From the NCBI RefSeq assembly GCF_011682235.2, contig NZ_CP076718.1, positions 1,058,608 through 1,122,607 of the forward strand: DNA of 64,000 bases, in the 5' to 3' direction. Source of the DNA: Rhodocaloribacter litoris (GTDB taxonomy: Bacteria; Bacteroidota; Rhodothermia; Rhodothermales; ISCAR-4553). Of the stretch, positions 54,630 through 63,917 are shown piece by piece. Positions within the stretch are counted from its first letter, which is position 1; each line of letters starts with the position of its first letter. The position numbers and the translations under genes are program-made. The notes beneath the pieces were generated by a model. It was given only the letters and a program-made list of their open reading frames with translations. It ran no database searches and was not told the origin of the DNA.

Positions 54630-55613
54630 CTACGAGCGCCCCCGTTCCTGCGCGGCCCCGCGCACCCGGTCGAGCAGGCGATCCGTCGTCTCGAGGCGTT
54701 CGAGCCAGGGTGTGAGGGCTTCCCTCAACCCGGGCAGATCGCCCGCCACCAGGTCGCGCAGGCCGGCCCTGGTGACGGCCACGCGCTCCTTCAGGGCCGC
54801 CACCAGGTGCACGAGCCGGTCGTACTCGGCGGCAGCCCGCACCAGGTTCACCAGCATCTGTTGCCGGTTGCCGAAACCACACGGGACGCCGATCCTCCGC
54901 CCCAGCGCCCCGATGTCGTCCCGGCCGAGGAAGAAACCGGCCCAGACCGGCGTGGCCAGATAGCCGGCAATCTCCTTCAGGCCCGTCTCCGGCAGGTCGA
55001 GCAGAGCCGGCGGCGCCGGCAGGGTGAAGGGCGTCGCCTCCTCGGGCGGTGCGGGTCCCAGGGCACGGCGATGGGCCCATACGACGTCTTGCGTCAGATC
55101 GAGAAGACGTCGAAAGAAGGGCGACGCCTGCCCCCGGGCCGCCTCCAGAAAGAGGGGAAGCCAGCCGAGCAGGTGGTGATCCAGGAAGCGGCGTTGCATC
55201 CACCGGATGCGCCGGACTTCCGCGGCGATGCCGTCCTGCAGGGCCTCGGCCTCCGCGTGCATCATGTGGGCGAGCCACGCCAGTTCGTGCCCCAGGTGGT
55301 CAAGACTCTCCCCGGTCAGCGGAAGCGGGCATCCCGAACGCAGAAAGACCTGCCGGACCTCATCGGCCACCGGCCCGTTGAGCCGCCCGTCCGGATCGAG
55401 AAAAACGCCGGCGTAGGGAAAGACGTTGAAACCGAAGAGGTGCTGGTGGTCGGCAGCCATCCCGTCCCAGTCGATGGCGCCGGGAAGTGCCTGGACCAGC
55501 ATCGGTACCTCGCGGAGAGCGGGTAGAAGCGGGTCTTTCAGCCCTTCCAGGTAAAGGCGACTGAGGAGCCGGCACGTACGGCCCCGACGAAGCAGAACGT
55601 CGTGATCGGACAT
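54630..55613 (-). CDS. TorD/DmsD-like molecular chaperone, C-terminally extended
   Basis: 327 residues, all-helical; TorD-type chaperones are usually about 200. The hallmark is HLFGFNVFPYAGVFLDPDGR near residues 57-76, followed by LDHLGHELAWLAHMM. The extra C-terminal part (about 210-327: GYLATPVWAGFFLGRDDIGA, then CGFGNRQQMLVNLVR) is not recognised. TorD chaperones insert molybdenum cofactor into Tat-exported molybdoenzymes. None is adjacent, so its client is unknown. 125 bp upstream of paaG on the same strand. Confidence 0.8.
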   Translation of the reverse strand: MSDHDVLLRRGRTCRLLSRLYLEGLKDPLLPALREVPMLVQALPGAIDWDGMAADHQHLFGFNVFPYAGVFLDPDGRLNGPVADEVRQVFLRSGCPLPLTGESLDHLGHELAWLAHMMHAEAEALQDGIAAEVRRIRWMQRRFLDHHLLGWLPLFLEAARGQASPFFRRLLDLTQDVVWAHRRALGPAPPEEATPFTLPAPPALLDLPETGLKEIAGYLATPVWAGFFLGRDDIGALGRRIGVPCGFGNRQQMLVNLVRAAAEYDRLVHLVAALKERVAVTRAGLRDLVAGDLPGLREALTPWLERLETTDRLLDRVRGAAQERGRS

Positions 55614-55747
55614 GGAGAGCAGACTGAACGCAGTCAGGGCTGCGCCCGCTCGTAAGGATGGCTCGAGGACCAGACAGCCCCATACTAAAAAAAGCGGTGC
55701 AAAAGTGCGAATGCGCGACCCGGTGAGACAGAACCGCGATCGTCATT

Positions 55748-56674
55748 CTAATCCGCCGGCCACAGAAAACGCCGCACCTGTGCCACGAACGCTTCGGGCT
55801 GCTCCAGCACCAGCAGGTGCCCGGCCCCGGGGAGGAGCACGCCTTCGGCGTTTGGCAGCCGGTCGAGCGCCCGCTGGAGCACATCCGCCGGGGTTTCCGA
55901 AGGCCGGAAGAACCGGTTGGGGATGAGCTGATCGTCCTCGCCGAACACGACCAGCGCGGGGTGCGGCACGCGCGGCAGGTACTCGAACACCGGCTCGTCC
56001 AGCATGCCGGCCACAGCCCGGGCGTTGGCCCCGGCATAGGCCCGGAAATCCGGGCGTTGCTGCATCTGCTCGCGTTGCGTCAGGAGCCAGCCATACCGCT
56101 CCGGGTCCCACCGGGCAAAATTGCGCTGCACGTTCTGTGCATAGAGCGCCGGCGGCATGGCGGCAATGGCATCGGCCGTGAACAGCGCTTTGAGCTGCGC
56201 GGCGGCCTCGGGCGTGAAGGTCTCGATGCCCGCCGGCGCGGCCACCACGAGGCGGCGGATGCGGTCCGGGTGCCGCAGCGCCATCATCAGCGCGACCTGC
56301 CCGCCCATCGACAGGCCCACGACGTCGACCTGCGCCAGCCCCAGCGTGTCCAGCCAGGCGGCCAGCACGTCGGCGTAAAACGACGGCGTGGCCGGCACGT
56401 CGTGCTTGTCCGAAAGCCCGAAGCCCGGCAGGTCCGGCGCCAGCACGCGCACCTCCGGGCTGAGCCGCGGCAGCACCTCCCGCCAGATCGACAGGTTGGT
56501 GCCGAGCCCGTGCACGAGCACCACCGGAGGCCCGAAGGTCCCGCTATCGTGGTAGACCATCTGGTAGCCTTGCACCTCAATCGTATCGAGTGAGGCCGGA
56601 TAGCCCACAAGCGGCTGGGCCACCGCCCCGGTAATCGTGAGCAGCATCATCAACAGGAATCCGATGAGTTTCAT
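55748..56674 (-). CDS. Exported alpha/beta hydrolase
   Basis: 308 residues with a signal peptide (FLLMMLLTITGAVAQ). Oxyanion-side VVLVHGLGTNLSIW, DLPGFGLSDK, nucleophile elbow GLSMGG with Ser122, acid in FGEDDQLIPN, His in PGAGHLLVLEQP. Likely a periplasmic esterase or lactonase. ATG at 56674 overlaps the acyl-CoA ligase stop (ATGA). Last gene of the TonB-receptor operon. Confidence 0.88.
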   Translation of the reverse strand: MKLIGFLLMMLLTITGAVAQPLVGYPASLDTIEVQGYQMVYHDSGTFGPPVVLVHGLGTNLSIWREVLPRLSPEVRVLAPDLPGFGLSDKHDVPATPSFYADVLAAWLDTLGLAQVDVVGLSMGGQVALMMALRHPDRIRRLVVAAPAGIETFTPEAAAQLKALFTADAIAAMPPALYAQNVQRNFARWDPERYGWLLTQREQMQQRPDFRAYAGANARAVAGMLDEPVFEYLPRVPHPALVVFGEDDQLIPNRFFRPSETPADVLQRALDRLPNAEGVLLPGAGHLLVLEQPEAFVAQVRRFLWPAD

Positions 56675-58185
56675 GATGGGAGCGCGCTCAGCGCCTGTTC
56701 TCGCAGCGATTGCTTGTCGCACTTGCCGGTGGGGCCGACCGGCAGGGCCTCCAGGAAAAACACGTGGCGGGGCACCTTGTAGCCGGCCAGATGCGCCCGG
56801 ACGTAGGCCCGCACGGCATCGGGCGTGAGCGTCCGCCCGGGCTTCAGGACCAGAAAAGCGGCCCCGGCCTCGCCCCACTTCGGGTCGGGGACCCCCACTA
56901 CGGCGACATCGGCCACGTCCGGATGTGCCCGGAGCACGGCCTCGATCTCGGCCGGATAGACGTTCTCCCCGCCGCTGATGTACATGTCTTTTTTGCGACC
57001 CACCACGTAGAAATACCCTTCGGCATCCCGCCGCACCAGGTCGCCCGTGTGGAACCAGCCGTCCGCGTCGATGGCCTCGGCCGTCGCCTCGGGGCGTCGC
57101 CAGTAGCCGGGCGTCACCACCGGCCCGCGCATCAGTAGCTCGCCCACCTCGCCGGTCTCCACGTCGTGCCCCTCTTCGTCCACGATCCGTGTCTCGATAT
57201 AGAAGTTGGGGAAGCCGATGGAGCCGATCTTTCGGAGGGCGTCGGACTCGGGCAGCGAGAAGCAGTTGACGCCCACCTCCGTCATCCCGAACCCCTGGCG
57301 GATCGGGACGCCCTTCGCGTGCCAGCGCCGGATGAGGGGCTCGGGCATGGCCTCGCCCCCCACGATGGCATAGCGGACCGTCTCGAACGATGTATCCTCG
57401 AACCGGGGATGGTCGGCCAGCATCCGGAGCATGGTGGGCACGCCCCACAGGATCGTGATGCCGGCCTCGTCACAGAGCCGGAGGATCCGCTCCGGGTCGA
57501 AACCGTCGAGCAGGTACGTATGACCGCCTTTGAACAGGAAGGGCGTCAGCAGCACGTTCCAGCCGCCCGTATGGTAGAACGGCGCTGCGTTGAAGGAGAC
57601 GTCCCGACCCGTCAGGTCCAGCCGGTGGATGGTGTTGAAGGCGTTCCAGGCGATCATGCCGTGCGTGATGAGCGCACCTTTCGGGCGGCCCGTCGTGCCG
57701 GAGGTGTAGAGGATCATGAGCGGATCGTCCAGGCCGATCGACGGCCGCGCTCCGAGGCGGGCCCCGGAAGCGGCCCACGTGCGGAGCGTCTCCAGCGGAA
57801 GCAAGGTCTCGGTGCCCAGCTTCCGGGCCGTGCCGGCGTACGCGGCGTCGTAGACCAGCAGCGCCGGTGCGCTGTCCGCTACCTGATAGGCCAGTTCGGG
57901 CACGGCCAGCCGGTAATTCAGCGGCACCAGGATCCAGCCCGCCTTCTGGCAGGCCACGAACAGCAGTACGTGCTCGGGCCGGTTTTCCGCCAGGATCGCG
58001 ACGCGATCGCCTTTCCGCAGGCCGAAGCGGTCCGCGAGGGCGGCGGCCAGGGCTTCGCCTTCCTCGTGCAGCCGGGCAAAGGTCCAGGTGGTGCCGTCCG
58101 GCACCCAGGTGAGGGCCGGGCGGTCCGGCCCGTACAGCGCGTTGCGCTCCAGCCAGTCGGTGCGGATGAAGGGGGGCCTCGTCAT
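56671..58185 (-). CDS. Acyl-CoA ligase (AMP-binding family)
   Basis: 504 residues, normal length. P-loop LYTSGTTGRPKGAL, A5-type QGFGMTEVGVN, GWFHTGDLVRRD, and the C-terminal Lys of GPTGKCDKQSL. It resembles medium/long-chain or aromatic carboxylate ligases (FadD13/FCS-like), not the PaaK phenylacetate ligase. Activates a carboxylic acid to its CoA ester. ATG overlaps the symporter stop (ATGA). Confidence 0.92.
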   Translation of the reverse strand: MTRPPFIRTDWLERNALYGPDRPALTWVPDGTTWTFARLHEEGEALAAALADRFGLRKGDRVAILAENRPEHVLLFVACQKAGWILVPLNYRLAVPELAYQVADSAPALLVYDAAYAGTARKLGTETLLPLETLRTWAASGARLGARPSIGLDDPLMILYTSGTTGRPKGALITHGMIAWNAFNTIHRLDLTGRDVSFNAAPFYHTGGWNVLLTPFLFKGGHTYLLDGFDPERILRLCDEAGITILWGVPTMLRMLADHPRFEDTSFETVRYAIVGGEAMPEPLIRRWHAKGVPIRQGFGMTEVGVNCFSLPESDALRKIGSIGFPNFYIETRIVDEEGHDVETGEVGELLMRGPVVTPGYWRRPEATAEAIDADGWFHTGDLVRRDAEGYFYVVGRKKDMYISGGENVYPAEIEAVLRAHPDVADVAVVGVPDPKWGEAGAAFLVLKPGRTLTPDAVRAYVRAHLAGYKVPRHVFFLEALPVGPTGKCDKQSLREQALSALPS

Positions 58186-59657
58186 GTCGCCGGTTGCGCT
58201 GCTTTTTTCTGCGTCCACCGGCCCAGCAGGGCGACGGCCGTGCTGCCCAGCACGGCCCAGGTGGCAGGGACGGCCGGGTTGTTCCAGTAGGGGCCGAGCT
58301 GTCCGTAGTAGATGCCGAAGTGGATGACCAGCGCAGACAGCGCCGCCGCCACCACCACCCGCGGCCGGAGCGCGACGCCCAGCACCCCCATCAACACCGG
58401 CGCGAACGTGGCGGCAAACAGCGCATAGACGCCATTCTGCGCCAGAATCGCCACCGAGAGGGCCGGTGTGAGCTGGTCGTAGCCGAGCACGAACAGCACG
58501 GGGGCCAGCACCACCAGCGTGAGCTTGCCCAGCCGGAGTGCCCGCCGCTCGGCCACCTCGGGCGCGATGCCCCGGAGCAGGGCCCAGGACCGGTACAGGT
58601 CGTTGGCGACGATGGCCGCCAGCGCCACCATCAGCCCCTCCAGCGTCGAGTAGCCGGCCGCCAGCAGCCCGATGGTGATCAGGCCGCGCACGACGGGTCC
58701 GAAGCGCTCGACCAGGTAGGTCGGGATGACCGCATCGGCCACCAGCCCGGCGTCCGGCATCAGCAGCCGGGCGTACAACCCGGTCAGCAGCACCGAGAAA
58801 AAGACGAACGCCACGCCGAAGCCGACCAGCAGGTAGCGCCCCACGTCGGCCTCCGAGCGCAGGTAGAGCGCCTTCGAGAGCAGGTGCGGCTGGGTGATGA
58901 CGGCCACGCCGACCACGAAGTTGGCCACGAACACTTCGAACAAACTGCGAAACAGGAGGCTCTCGGGGTTGACCGGACGCGCCAGGTTCGGGTCGATGGC
59001 GGCCAGCCGCGCCAGCAGGCCGGACAGGCCGCCTTCCCAGTAGGCCAGCCCCGACCCGATCAGCAGCACGGCCACGACCAGCATGATCAGCGCCTGCGCC
59101 GTGTTCGTCAGCGTGTGCGCGCCCGCGCCGCCCAGCAGCAGGTACACCAGCGGGATGGCGATGGTCAGCACCAGCGCCACGACCAGCCCGATGCCCAGCA
59201 CGCTGGCGAGCACCCGGGCCAGCCCCACCACGATCAGGATCATGAACGTGACGAGCAGCAGGCTCAGCAGCGCGTAGAGGACACCGAGGCGCCGGTCGCC
59301 GAAACGGGTTGCGATCCATTGCGGTAGCGTCAGGGCGGCATGACGGTCGCCCAGTTGACGGAAGCGGCGGCTCAGCACGATCAGGCCCACCAGGATGCCC
59401 AGCGGTGTGGCGAGGCCGTAGCCCAGGTAACCCGCCCAGCCGTAGAGGTAGACCAGCCCCGGGTTGATCACGAAGGTGGCCGCGCTGGTCAGGTTGGCCG
59501 CCAGCGAGAGCCCCACCATCACCGGGCTGACGGTGCGGCTTCCGACGGAGAAGCCTGCCAGCCCCCGCGCCCCGCGCATCCCCAGCAGGGCCGCGCCCCC
59601 CACCAGCAGCAGGTAGGCCAGAAAAAATCCCCAGCCGATGGTATGGTCCGTCAGCAT
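58182..59657 (-). CDS. Sodium:solute symporter (SSS family)
   Basis: 491 residues with about 13 membrane helices. Family features: GFFLAYLLLVGGAALLGMRG, SVGSRTVSPVMVGLSLAANL, SAATFVINPGLVYLYGWAGY, and the long GxxP/GxxxG-rich helices later. The SSS branch with short-chain carboxylate or acetate/proline-type substrates is likely given the adjacent acyl-CoA ligase, but the solute is not identified. Ten bases after the KAS III-like gene. Confidence 0.92.
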   Translation of the reverse strand: MLTDHTIGWGFFLAYLLLVGGAALLGMRGARGLAGFSVGSRTVSPVMVGLSLAANLTSAATFVINPGLVYLYGWAGYLGYGLATPLGILVGLIVLSRRFRQLGDRHAALTLPQWIATRFGDRRLGVLYALLSLLLVTFMILIVVGLARVLASVLGIGLVVALVLTIAIPLVYLLLGGAGAHTLTNTAQALIMLVVAVLLIGSGLAYWEGGLSGLLARLAAIDPNLARPVNPESLLFRSLFEVFVANFVVGVAVITQPHLLSKALYLRSEADVGRYLLVGFGVAFVFFSVLLTGLYARLLMPDAGLVADAVIPTYLVERFGPVVRGLITIGLLAAGYSTLEGLMVALAAIVANDLYRSWALLRGIAPEVAERRALRLGKLTLVVLAPVLFVLGYDQLTPALSVAILAQNGVYALFAATFAPVLMGVLGVALRPRVVVAAALSALVIHFGIYYGQLGPYWNNPAVPATWAVLGSTAVALLGRWTQKKAAQPAT

Positions 59658-59667
59658 GGCTTGCCCC

Positions 59668-60642
59668 TCAGGTGTCGTAGGCCCAGCGGAGCGCCATGGC
59701 CGCCAGCGCTGCGCCGCCGCCCGAAGCGATCAGGTACACCAGGTCGCCGCGTCGCAGGCGGTGCGCGCGGGCCGCGTCGGCCAGCACCATCGGGATGCAG
59801 GCGCTGCCCGTGTACCCGAAGCGATCCATCACGTAATGGGTGCGCGTCTCCGGCAGACCCAGCGTCTCCAGCGTCTCCCGGATGCTGAGTACGTTGATCT
59901 GGGTGAAGAACAGGTGGTCGACCGCTTCCGGCTGCACGCCCAATTCGTCCGAGAGCCGGCGCACCAGACGCGTCCAGTGGTCTACGTTGTACGTTTTGGG
60001 AAATTTCTGGCGGAAGGACAGCACCTGGTGGCCGTTCGGGGCGCAGGCGCCGCCGGCGTAGATGCCCATGTGGCCGTGGTACTGTCCCTCCGCCTCCAGC
60101 CGGGACAGCAGGATGCCGGGCTCGTCGCCGGTGGCGGGGGCCAGCACCACGGCTCCGGCACCGTCGGCAAACAGCGTGGCGATGTTGCGCTGCGAGAAGT
60201 CGAGGAACCGGCTCATCAGGTAGCCGCCGGCCACCAGCACCGGCCCGACCCCGTCCTCGACAAACCGACGCCCGATGTCGAGCGCCGTCACGAAGCCGGC
60301 GCAGGCGGCGTTGACGTCGAACGTGCCGGCGCGTCGCGCCTCGAGCTTGTGCTGCACCACCGTGGCCGTGGCCGGCGACAGATAGTCCGGCGTGTCGGTT
60401 GCTACGATGATCAGCGCCAGGTCCTCCGGCGTCATACCGGCCTCCGCCAGCGCCGCCCGGGCCGCTTCTACCACCAGGTCCGACGTCGTCTGCCTGTCGC
60501 CGGCATATCGCCGCTCCCGGATGTTTCGCTGGGTGCGGAGGAAGCTATCGACGTCTTCGCCGTAGTAGTCGTTGAAGTAGGCGTTCGTCACCACCCGCGG
60601 CGGTGCGTACATCCCGGTTCCAATGATCTGTGCTCGTGCCAT
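59668..60642 (-). CDS. 3-oxoacyl-ACP synthase III (FabH)-like protein with altered active site
   Basis: 324 residues, full KAS III fold. The nucleophile is kept: NAACAGFV with Cys114. The other two catalytic residues of FabH are replaced. The HQAN motif reads FFTQIN (His to Thr), and the GNTSAAS motif reads FGYTGSACIP (Asn to Tyr). Without them decarboxylative condensation is unlikely; acyl transfer or a non-decarboxylating condensation fits better. No ACP or other fatty-acid synthase gene is adjacent. It lies between an SDR reductase (4 bp) and a symporter (10 bp), clearly operonic. Confidence 0.85.
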   Translation of the reverse strand: MARAQIIGTGMYAPPRVVTNAYFNDYYGEDVDSFLRTQRNIRERRYAGDRQTTSDLVVEAARAALAEAGMTPEDLALIIVATDTPDYLSPATATVVQHKLEARRAGTFDVNAACAGFVTALDIGRRFVEDGVGPVLVAGGYLMSRFLDFSQRNIATLFADGAGAVVLAPATGDEPGILLSRLEAEGQYHGHMGIYAGGACAPNGHQVLSFRQKFPKTYNVDHWTRLVRRLSDELGVQPEAVDHLFFTQINVLSIRETLETLGLPETRTHYVMDRFGYTGSACIPMVLADAARAHRLRRGDLVYLIASGGGAALAAMALRWAYDT

Positions 60643-60646
60643 TCCG

Positions 60647-61390
60647 CTACAGCGTTAGCCCTCCATCCACGTTGAGCACCGCGCCCGTGATGAACGAGGC
60701 CTCGTCCGATGCCAGAAACAGGTAAGCGCGGGCCACCTCGTCGGGACGCCCCAGGCGCCCGAGCGGCGTGCGCGCCCGCACGGCATCGAGCACCTTCTCC
60801 GGCACCTGTTGCGTCATGTCGGTCTCGATGAACCCGGGCGCCACCGCATTGACCCGGATGCCGCGTCGCCCCAGCTCCCGTGCCCAGGTTTTCGTCATCC
60901 CGATCACGCCGGCTTTCGTGGCCACGTAGTTCGTCTGCCCGAAGTTGCCGGCATGGGCCACCACGGACGAAGCGTTCAGGATGCACCCGCGCTCCTGCGC
61001 CTCCATGTAGGGCAGCACGGCCTTTGTGCACAGGAAGACGCCGGTCAGGTTGACCTCGACGACGGCCCGGAATTGCTCCGGCGTCATCTTGCGGAGCGTG
61101 GCGTCCTGCGTGATGCCCGCGTTGTTGACCAGGATGTCGATGCGGCCAAAGCGGTCGGCCGTCTCGCGGGCCATACGCTCGGTATCCTCGGGCCGGGTCA
61201 CGTCCACCGGGAGCGCCAGCGCGCGGGCGCCCTCGGCCTGCAAGGTGCCAGCGAGGGCTTCTGCCGCCTCGCGGTCCCGGTCGGCCACCACCACGGCCGC
61301 CCCCTCGCGGGCGAACAGCGTCGCCGTGGCCCGGCCGATGCCGCGGGCGCCGCCCGTCACGATGGCCATCTTATCTGCCAGTTTCCCCAT
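60647..61390 (-). CDS. Short-chain dehydrogenase/reductase (FabG-like)
   Basis: 247 residues. Cofactor loop VTGGARGIGRATA, NNAGITQD, catalytic Ser in LNASSVVAHAGN, and the Tyr/Lys of NYVATKAGVIG; the tail PGFIETDM is family-typical. Reduces a 3-oxoacyl thioester or oxidises a 3-hydroxyacyl one with NAD(P). Within the operon it may act on the CoA ester made by the downstream ligase. Two bases after the TonB receptor gene. Confidence 0.9.
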   Translation of the reverse strand: MGKLADKMAIVTGGARGIGRATATLFAREGAAVVVADRDREAAEALAGTLQAEGARALALPVDVTRPEDTERMARETADRFGRIDILVNNAGITQDATLRKMTPEQFRAVVEVNLTGVFLCTKAVLPYMEAQERGCILNASSVVAHAGNFGQTNYVATKAGVIGMTKTWARELGRRGIRVNAVAPGFIETDMTQQVPEKVLDAVRARTPLGRLGRPDEVARAYLFLASDEASFITGAVLNVDGGLTL

Positions 61391-61392
61391 GA

Positions 61393-63822
61393 TTAGAACC
61401 GCAATCCCGGAAGGTGATAGGTGAGGCCGAACCAGACGAAACGGCCGCGTACGGGCGCGCCCAGCGCGTCGTATCCCGCCTCGTCGAGCAGGTTCGAGAT
61501 GCTGAGCGTCAGGTCCAGGCCGGTGCGAGGAACCTTGTAGCCCAGCGTCAGGTCCAGCACCGTGCGGGCCGGCACCTCGCCGTCGGGCAGCAGGGTCTCG
61601 CTGTTCCAGTAGCCCGACACGAAGCGGTAGGCGCTCTGGTAGCGGGCGCTCAGGCTGACGAAGTAGCCCTGCAGGCCCACGTTGCGGACGGTCACGTTGC
61701 CCTTGAGCTTGGTCTCGGGCACATTGAGCGGCAGCTCGGTCTGCCCGGCCGCCTCGGTGAAGCTGCGGAGCGAGATGAGCGAGACGCTGCCCGAGAGGGT
61801 GACGTAGGGCGAGGGATACAGCGTCAGCCCGGCATCCAGCCCGGCCACCTGCGCCCGGCCAAAGTTCAGGTAGGTCAGCAGGCCGTTGAAGGCGGCGTCG
61901 GAGGCGGGGGCAACCACCGGCGTGGTGCCGTCGGCCTCGTAGGCGATCTGGGTGAAGCCGTCGGCCACCAGCGTCAGCGGGCTTATGAAGTTACGATACC
62001 AGGAGTAATAGCCCACCACATCCACGAACGCCCGGCTGCCGAAGGCGCCTTTGTAGCCCAGCTCCAGCGCGTCGACCTGCTCCGGCTCCAGCCCATCGAC
62101 CCGGCTCACCACCTGCCCGGCCGGGTCCTTGATCACATAGCCGTCCCGGTTGCCGAAGGCGTTGACGTAGTAGCCGGGGGCCAGGTCGAAGCGGCGGATG
62201 GGAATGAACAGATAGTTCTCCAGGATGGTGGGACTTTTGAAGGCGCGGTTGTAGCCGACGCGGACGTTGTGGCCGGGGAGGGCCGTGTAGACCAGCGCCG
62301 CCTTGGGGCTGAACTGGGTGCTGTAGTTCGAGTGGCCGTCCAGGCGGGCGGCCGTCACCAGGCGGAGGCGGTCCGGCACCAGGCGCAGGTCGAGCTGTGC
62401 GTAGCCGCCCACCTCGGTCGCGCTCAGGTCTTCGCCGCCCGCGTCGGCCAGGAACGTCCCGTCGGAGTCGGGCCGGTAACGCCGCATCTGCAGACCGGTG
62501 ACGACGCGCCCCTGCAGGAAGGGCAGGTCGTGCCGGTACTGGACCTCGCCGTCGAGCAGCGCCCCGCGATCGACGAACATACTGGCCCGGCGGAGAGCAT
62601 CCAGGTCCACCTGCTCCAGGGGCACGCCGGCCGCCACCTGCGCAGCCGCCGCCTGCACCACGGCGTTGAGCTGGTACGTCTTGCCGGCATCGTTCTTCGT
62701 GTGGGTGAACTGGGCGTACCAGTGGGGGTGACTCACCTGCACGGTCTGGTAGAGCACCTCCCAGCCGCGGATGTGGTTACGCCCGTTGTTGGTCAGGCCG
62801 AAGTTGTCGTTGGTCGAATAGCCGGCCCCGCCCTGGGCCTGCCACGCGCCGAGCCGGTAGTACAGGAACCCTTCCAGCTTGGCCGAGCGGATGTGGTAAC
62901 CGTCGAGGTCCCGCAGCACGTCGCCCTCGTAGATCGACGTGCCGTAGTCGTGCAGCCCTTCCTCGCGGCTCGGCTCGAAGTCGTCGGCCTCCAGGTATTG
63001 CCCGGTGACCTTCCAGCCGAAGGCGCCGGCCGTGCCGGCCGCCCGGCCCGTCACGTCGATCAGCGAGCGCTCGCCGGTGCGGGCCGCCAGCGAGACGCCC
63101 GCCTCGTCCCAGGGGTCCTTGGTGATGACGTTCACCACGCCGGTGTGGGCGTTGGGGCCGTAGAGCGCCGAGGCCGGCCCGACGACCACCTCGATGGCCT
63201 TCACGTCCAGCGGAGCCGTCGGCAGGAAGTTACCCTGCGGCAGGCCCGTACCGGGCAGTTGGGCCATGCGGCCGTCGGTCATCGCCAGCATGCGCGTGTT
63301 GAACTGGCTGTTGAAGCCGCGGGCCGAGATCCCCTGCGCATTGATACCGGCGTCCACGAAGTCGATGCCTTTGAGGCCGGCCAGGGCCGAGAGGAAGGTG
63401 CCGCCGCCGGTGCGGGTCAGGTCGGCCGCCGTGATCGTCTCGATGGTGACCGGCGCATCGAGCAGCTTTTCCGACTGGCGCGTGCCGGTGACCACCACCT
63501 CGTCGGCTTCGAGGAGGACGGGGGACAGCGCCAGCGTCAGCCGGACCGGGGCCGTGCCCACGTCCACGGTTTCTGCCAGTGTCTGGAACCCCACGAACGA
63601 AACCTGGAGCACGTAGCGCCCGGGCGCCACCGGACCCAGGCGGAACGTGCCGTCCGGGCCGGTCGTGGTGCCCTGCTGCGTTGCCGGCAGGACGACGTTG
63701 GCGCCGGGCAACGGCGCGCCGCTGCCCGCTTCCTGCACCTGCCCCTCGATCCAGACCTGCTGTGCCAGGGCGAGCGGGCCTGCCAGCCAGGCCAGGCAGC
63801 ATAGCCAGAGCAGTCGTTTCAT
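61393..63822 (-). CDS. TonB-dependent outer-membrane receptor
   Basis: 809 residues from ATG 63822. Signal peptide LLWLCCLAWLAGPLALAQ, then a carboxypeptidase-regulatory-like domain (about 23-100: IEGQVQEAGSGAPLPGANVV, TGPDGTFRLGPVAPGRY), plug (VVVTGTRQSEKLLDAPVTIE, VEVVVGPASALYGPNAHTG) and a 22-strand barrel ending in aromatic RFVWFGLTYHLPGLRF. Imports a ligand using TonB energy; no SusD partner, so the ligand is probably not a polysaccharide. It heads the operon that contains FabG, KAS III-like, SSS and acyl-CoA ligase genes. Confidence 0.93.
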   Translation of the reverse strand: MKRLLWLCCLAWLAGPLALAQQVWIEGQVQEAGSGAPLPGANVVLPATQQGTTTGPDGTFRLGPVAPGRYVLQVSFVGFQTLAETVDVGTAPVRLTLALSPVLLEADEVVVTGTRQSEKLLDAPVTIETITAADLTRTGGGTFLSALAGLKGIDFVDAGINAQGISARGFNSQFNTRMLAMTDGRMAQLPGTGLPQGNFLPTAPLDVKAIEVVVGPASALYGPNAHTGVVNVITKDPWDEAGVSLAARTGERSLIDVTGRAAGTAGAFGWKVTGQYLEADDFEPSREEGLHDYGTSIYEGDVLRDLDGYHIRSAKLEGFLYYRLGAWQAQGGAGYSTNDNFGLTNNGRNHIRGWEVLYQTVQVSHPHWYAQFTHTKNDAGKTYQLNAVVQAAAAQVAAGVPLEQVDLDALRRASMFVDRGALLDGEVQYRHDLPFLQGRVVTGLQMRRYRPDSDGTFLADAGGEDLSATEVGGYAQLDLRLVPDRLRLVTAARLDGHSNYSTQFSPKAALVYTALPGHNVRVGYNRAFKSPTILENYLFIPIRRFDLAPGYYVNAFGNRDGYVIKDPAGQVVSRVDGLEPEQVDALELGYKGAFGSRAFVDVVGYYSWYRNFISPLTLVADGFTQIAYEADGTTPVVAPASDAAFNGLLTYLNFGRAQVAGLDAGLTLYPSPYVTLSGSVSLISLRSFTEAAGQTELPLNVPETKLKGNVTVRNVGLQGYFVSLSARYQSAYRFVSGYWNSETLLPDGEVPARTVLDLTLGYKVPRTGLDLTLSISNLLDEAGYDALGAPVRGRFVWFGLTYHLPGLRF

Positions 63823-63917
63823 GGCCACCTCCGTGTTTTTGTGATCTCGCCGTAAGAGGATGTCGTATAGCCTCAACGTTTGAAATTTTTCAAACGTGAT
63901 GGTCAAAAAAAAGCGGT

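Noticed and set aside
56671-58185. PaaK phenylacetate-CoA ligase completing the paa set
   Set aside because: Sequence motifs are of the long-chain/aromatic FadD type, not the distinctive PaaK family, and it belongs to the TonB-receptor operon.
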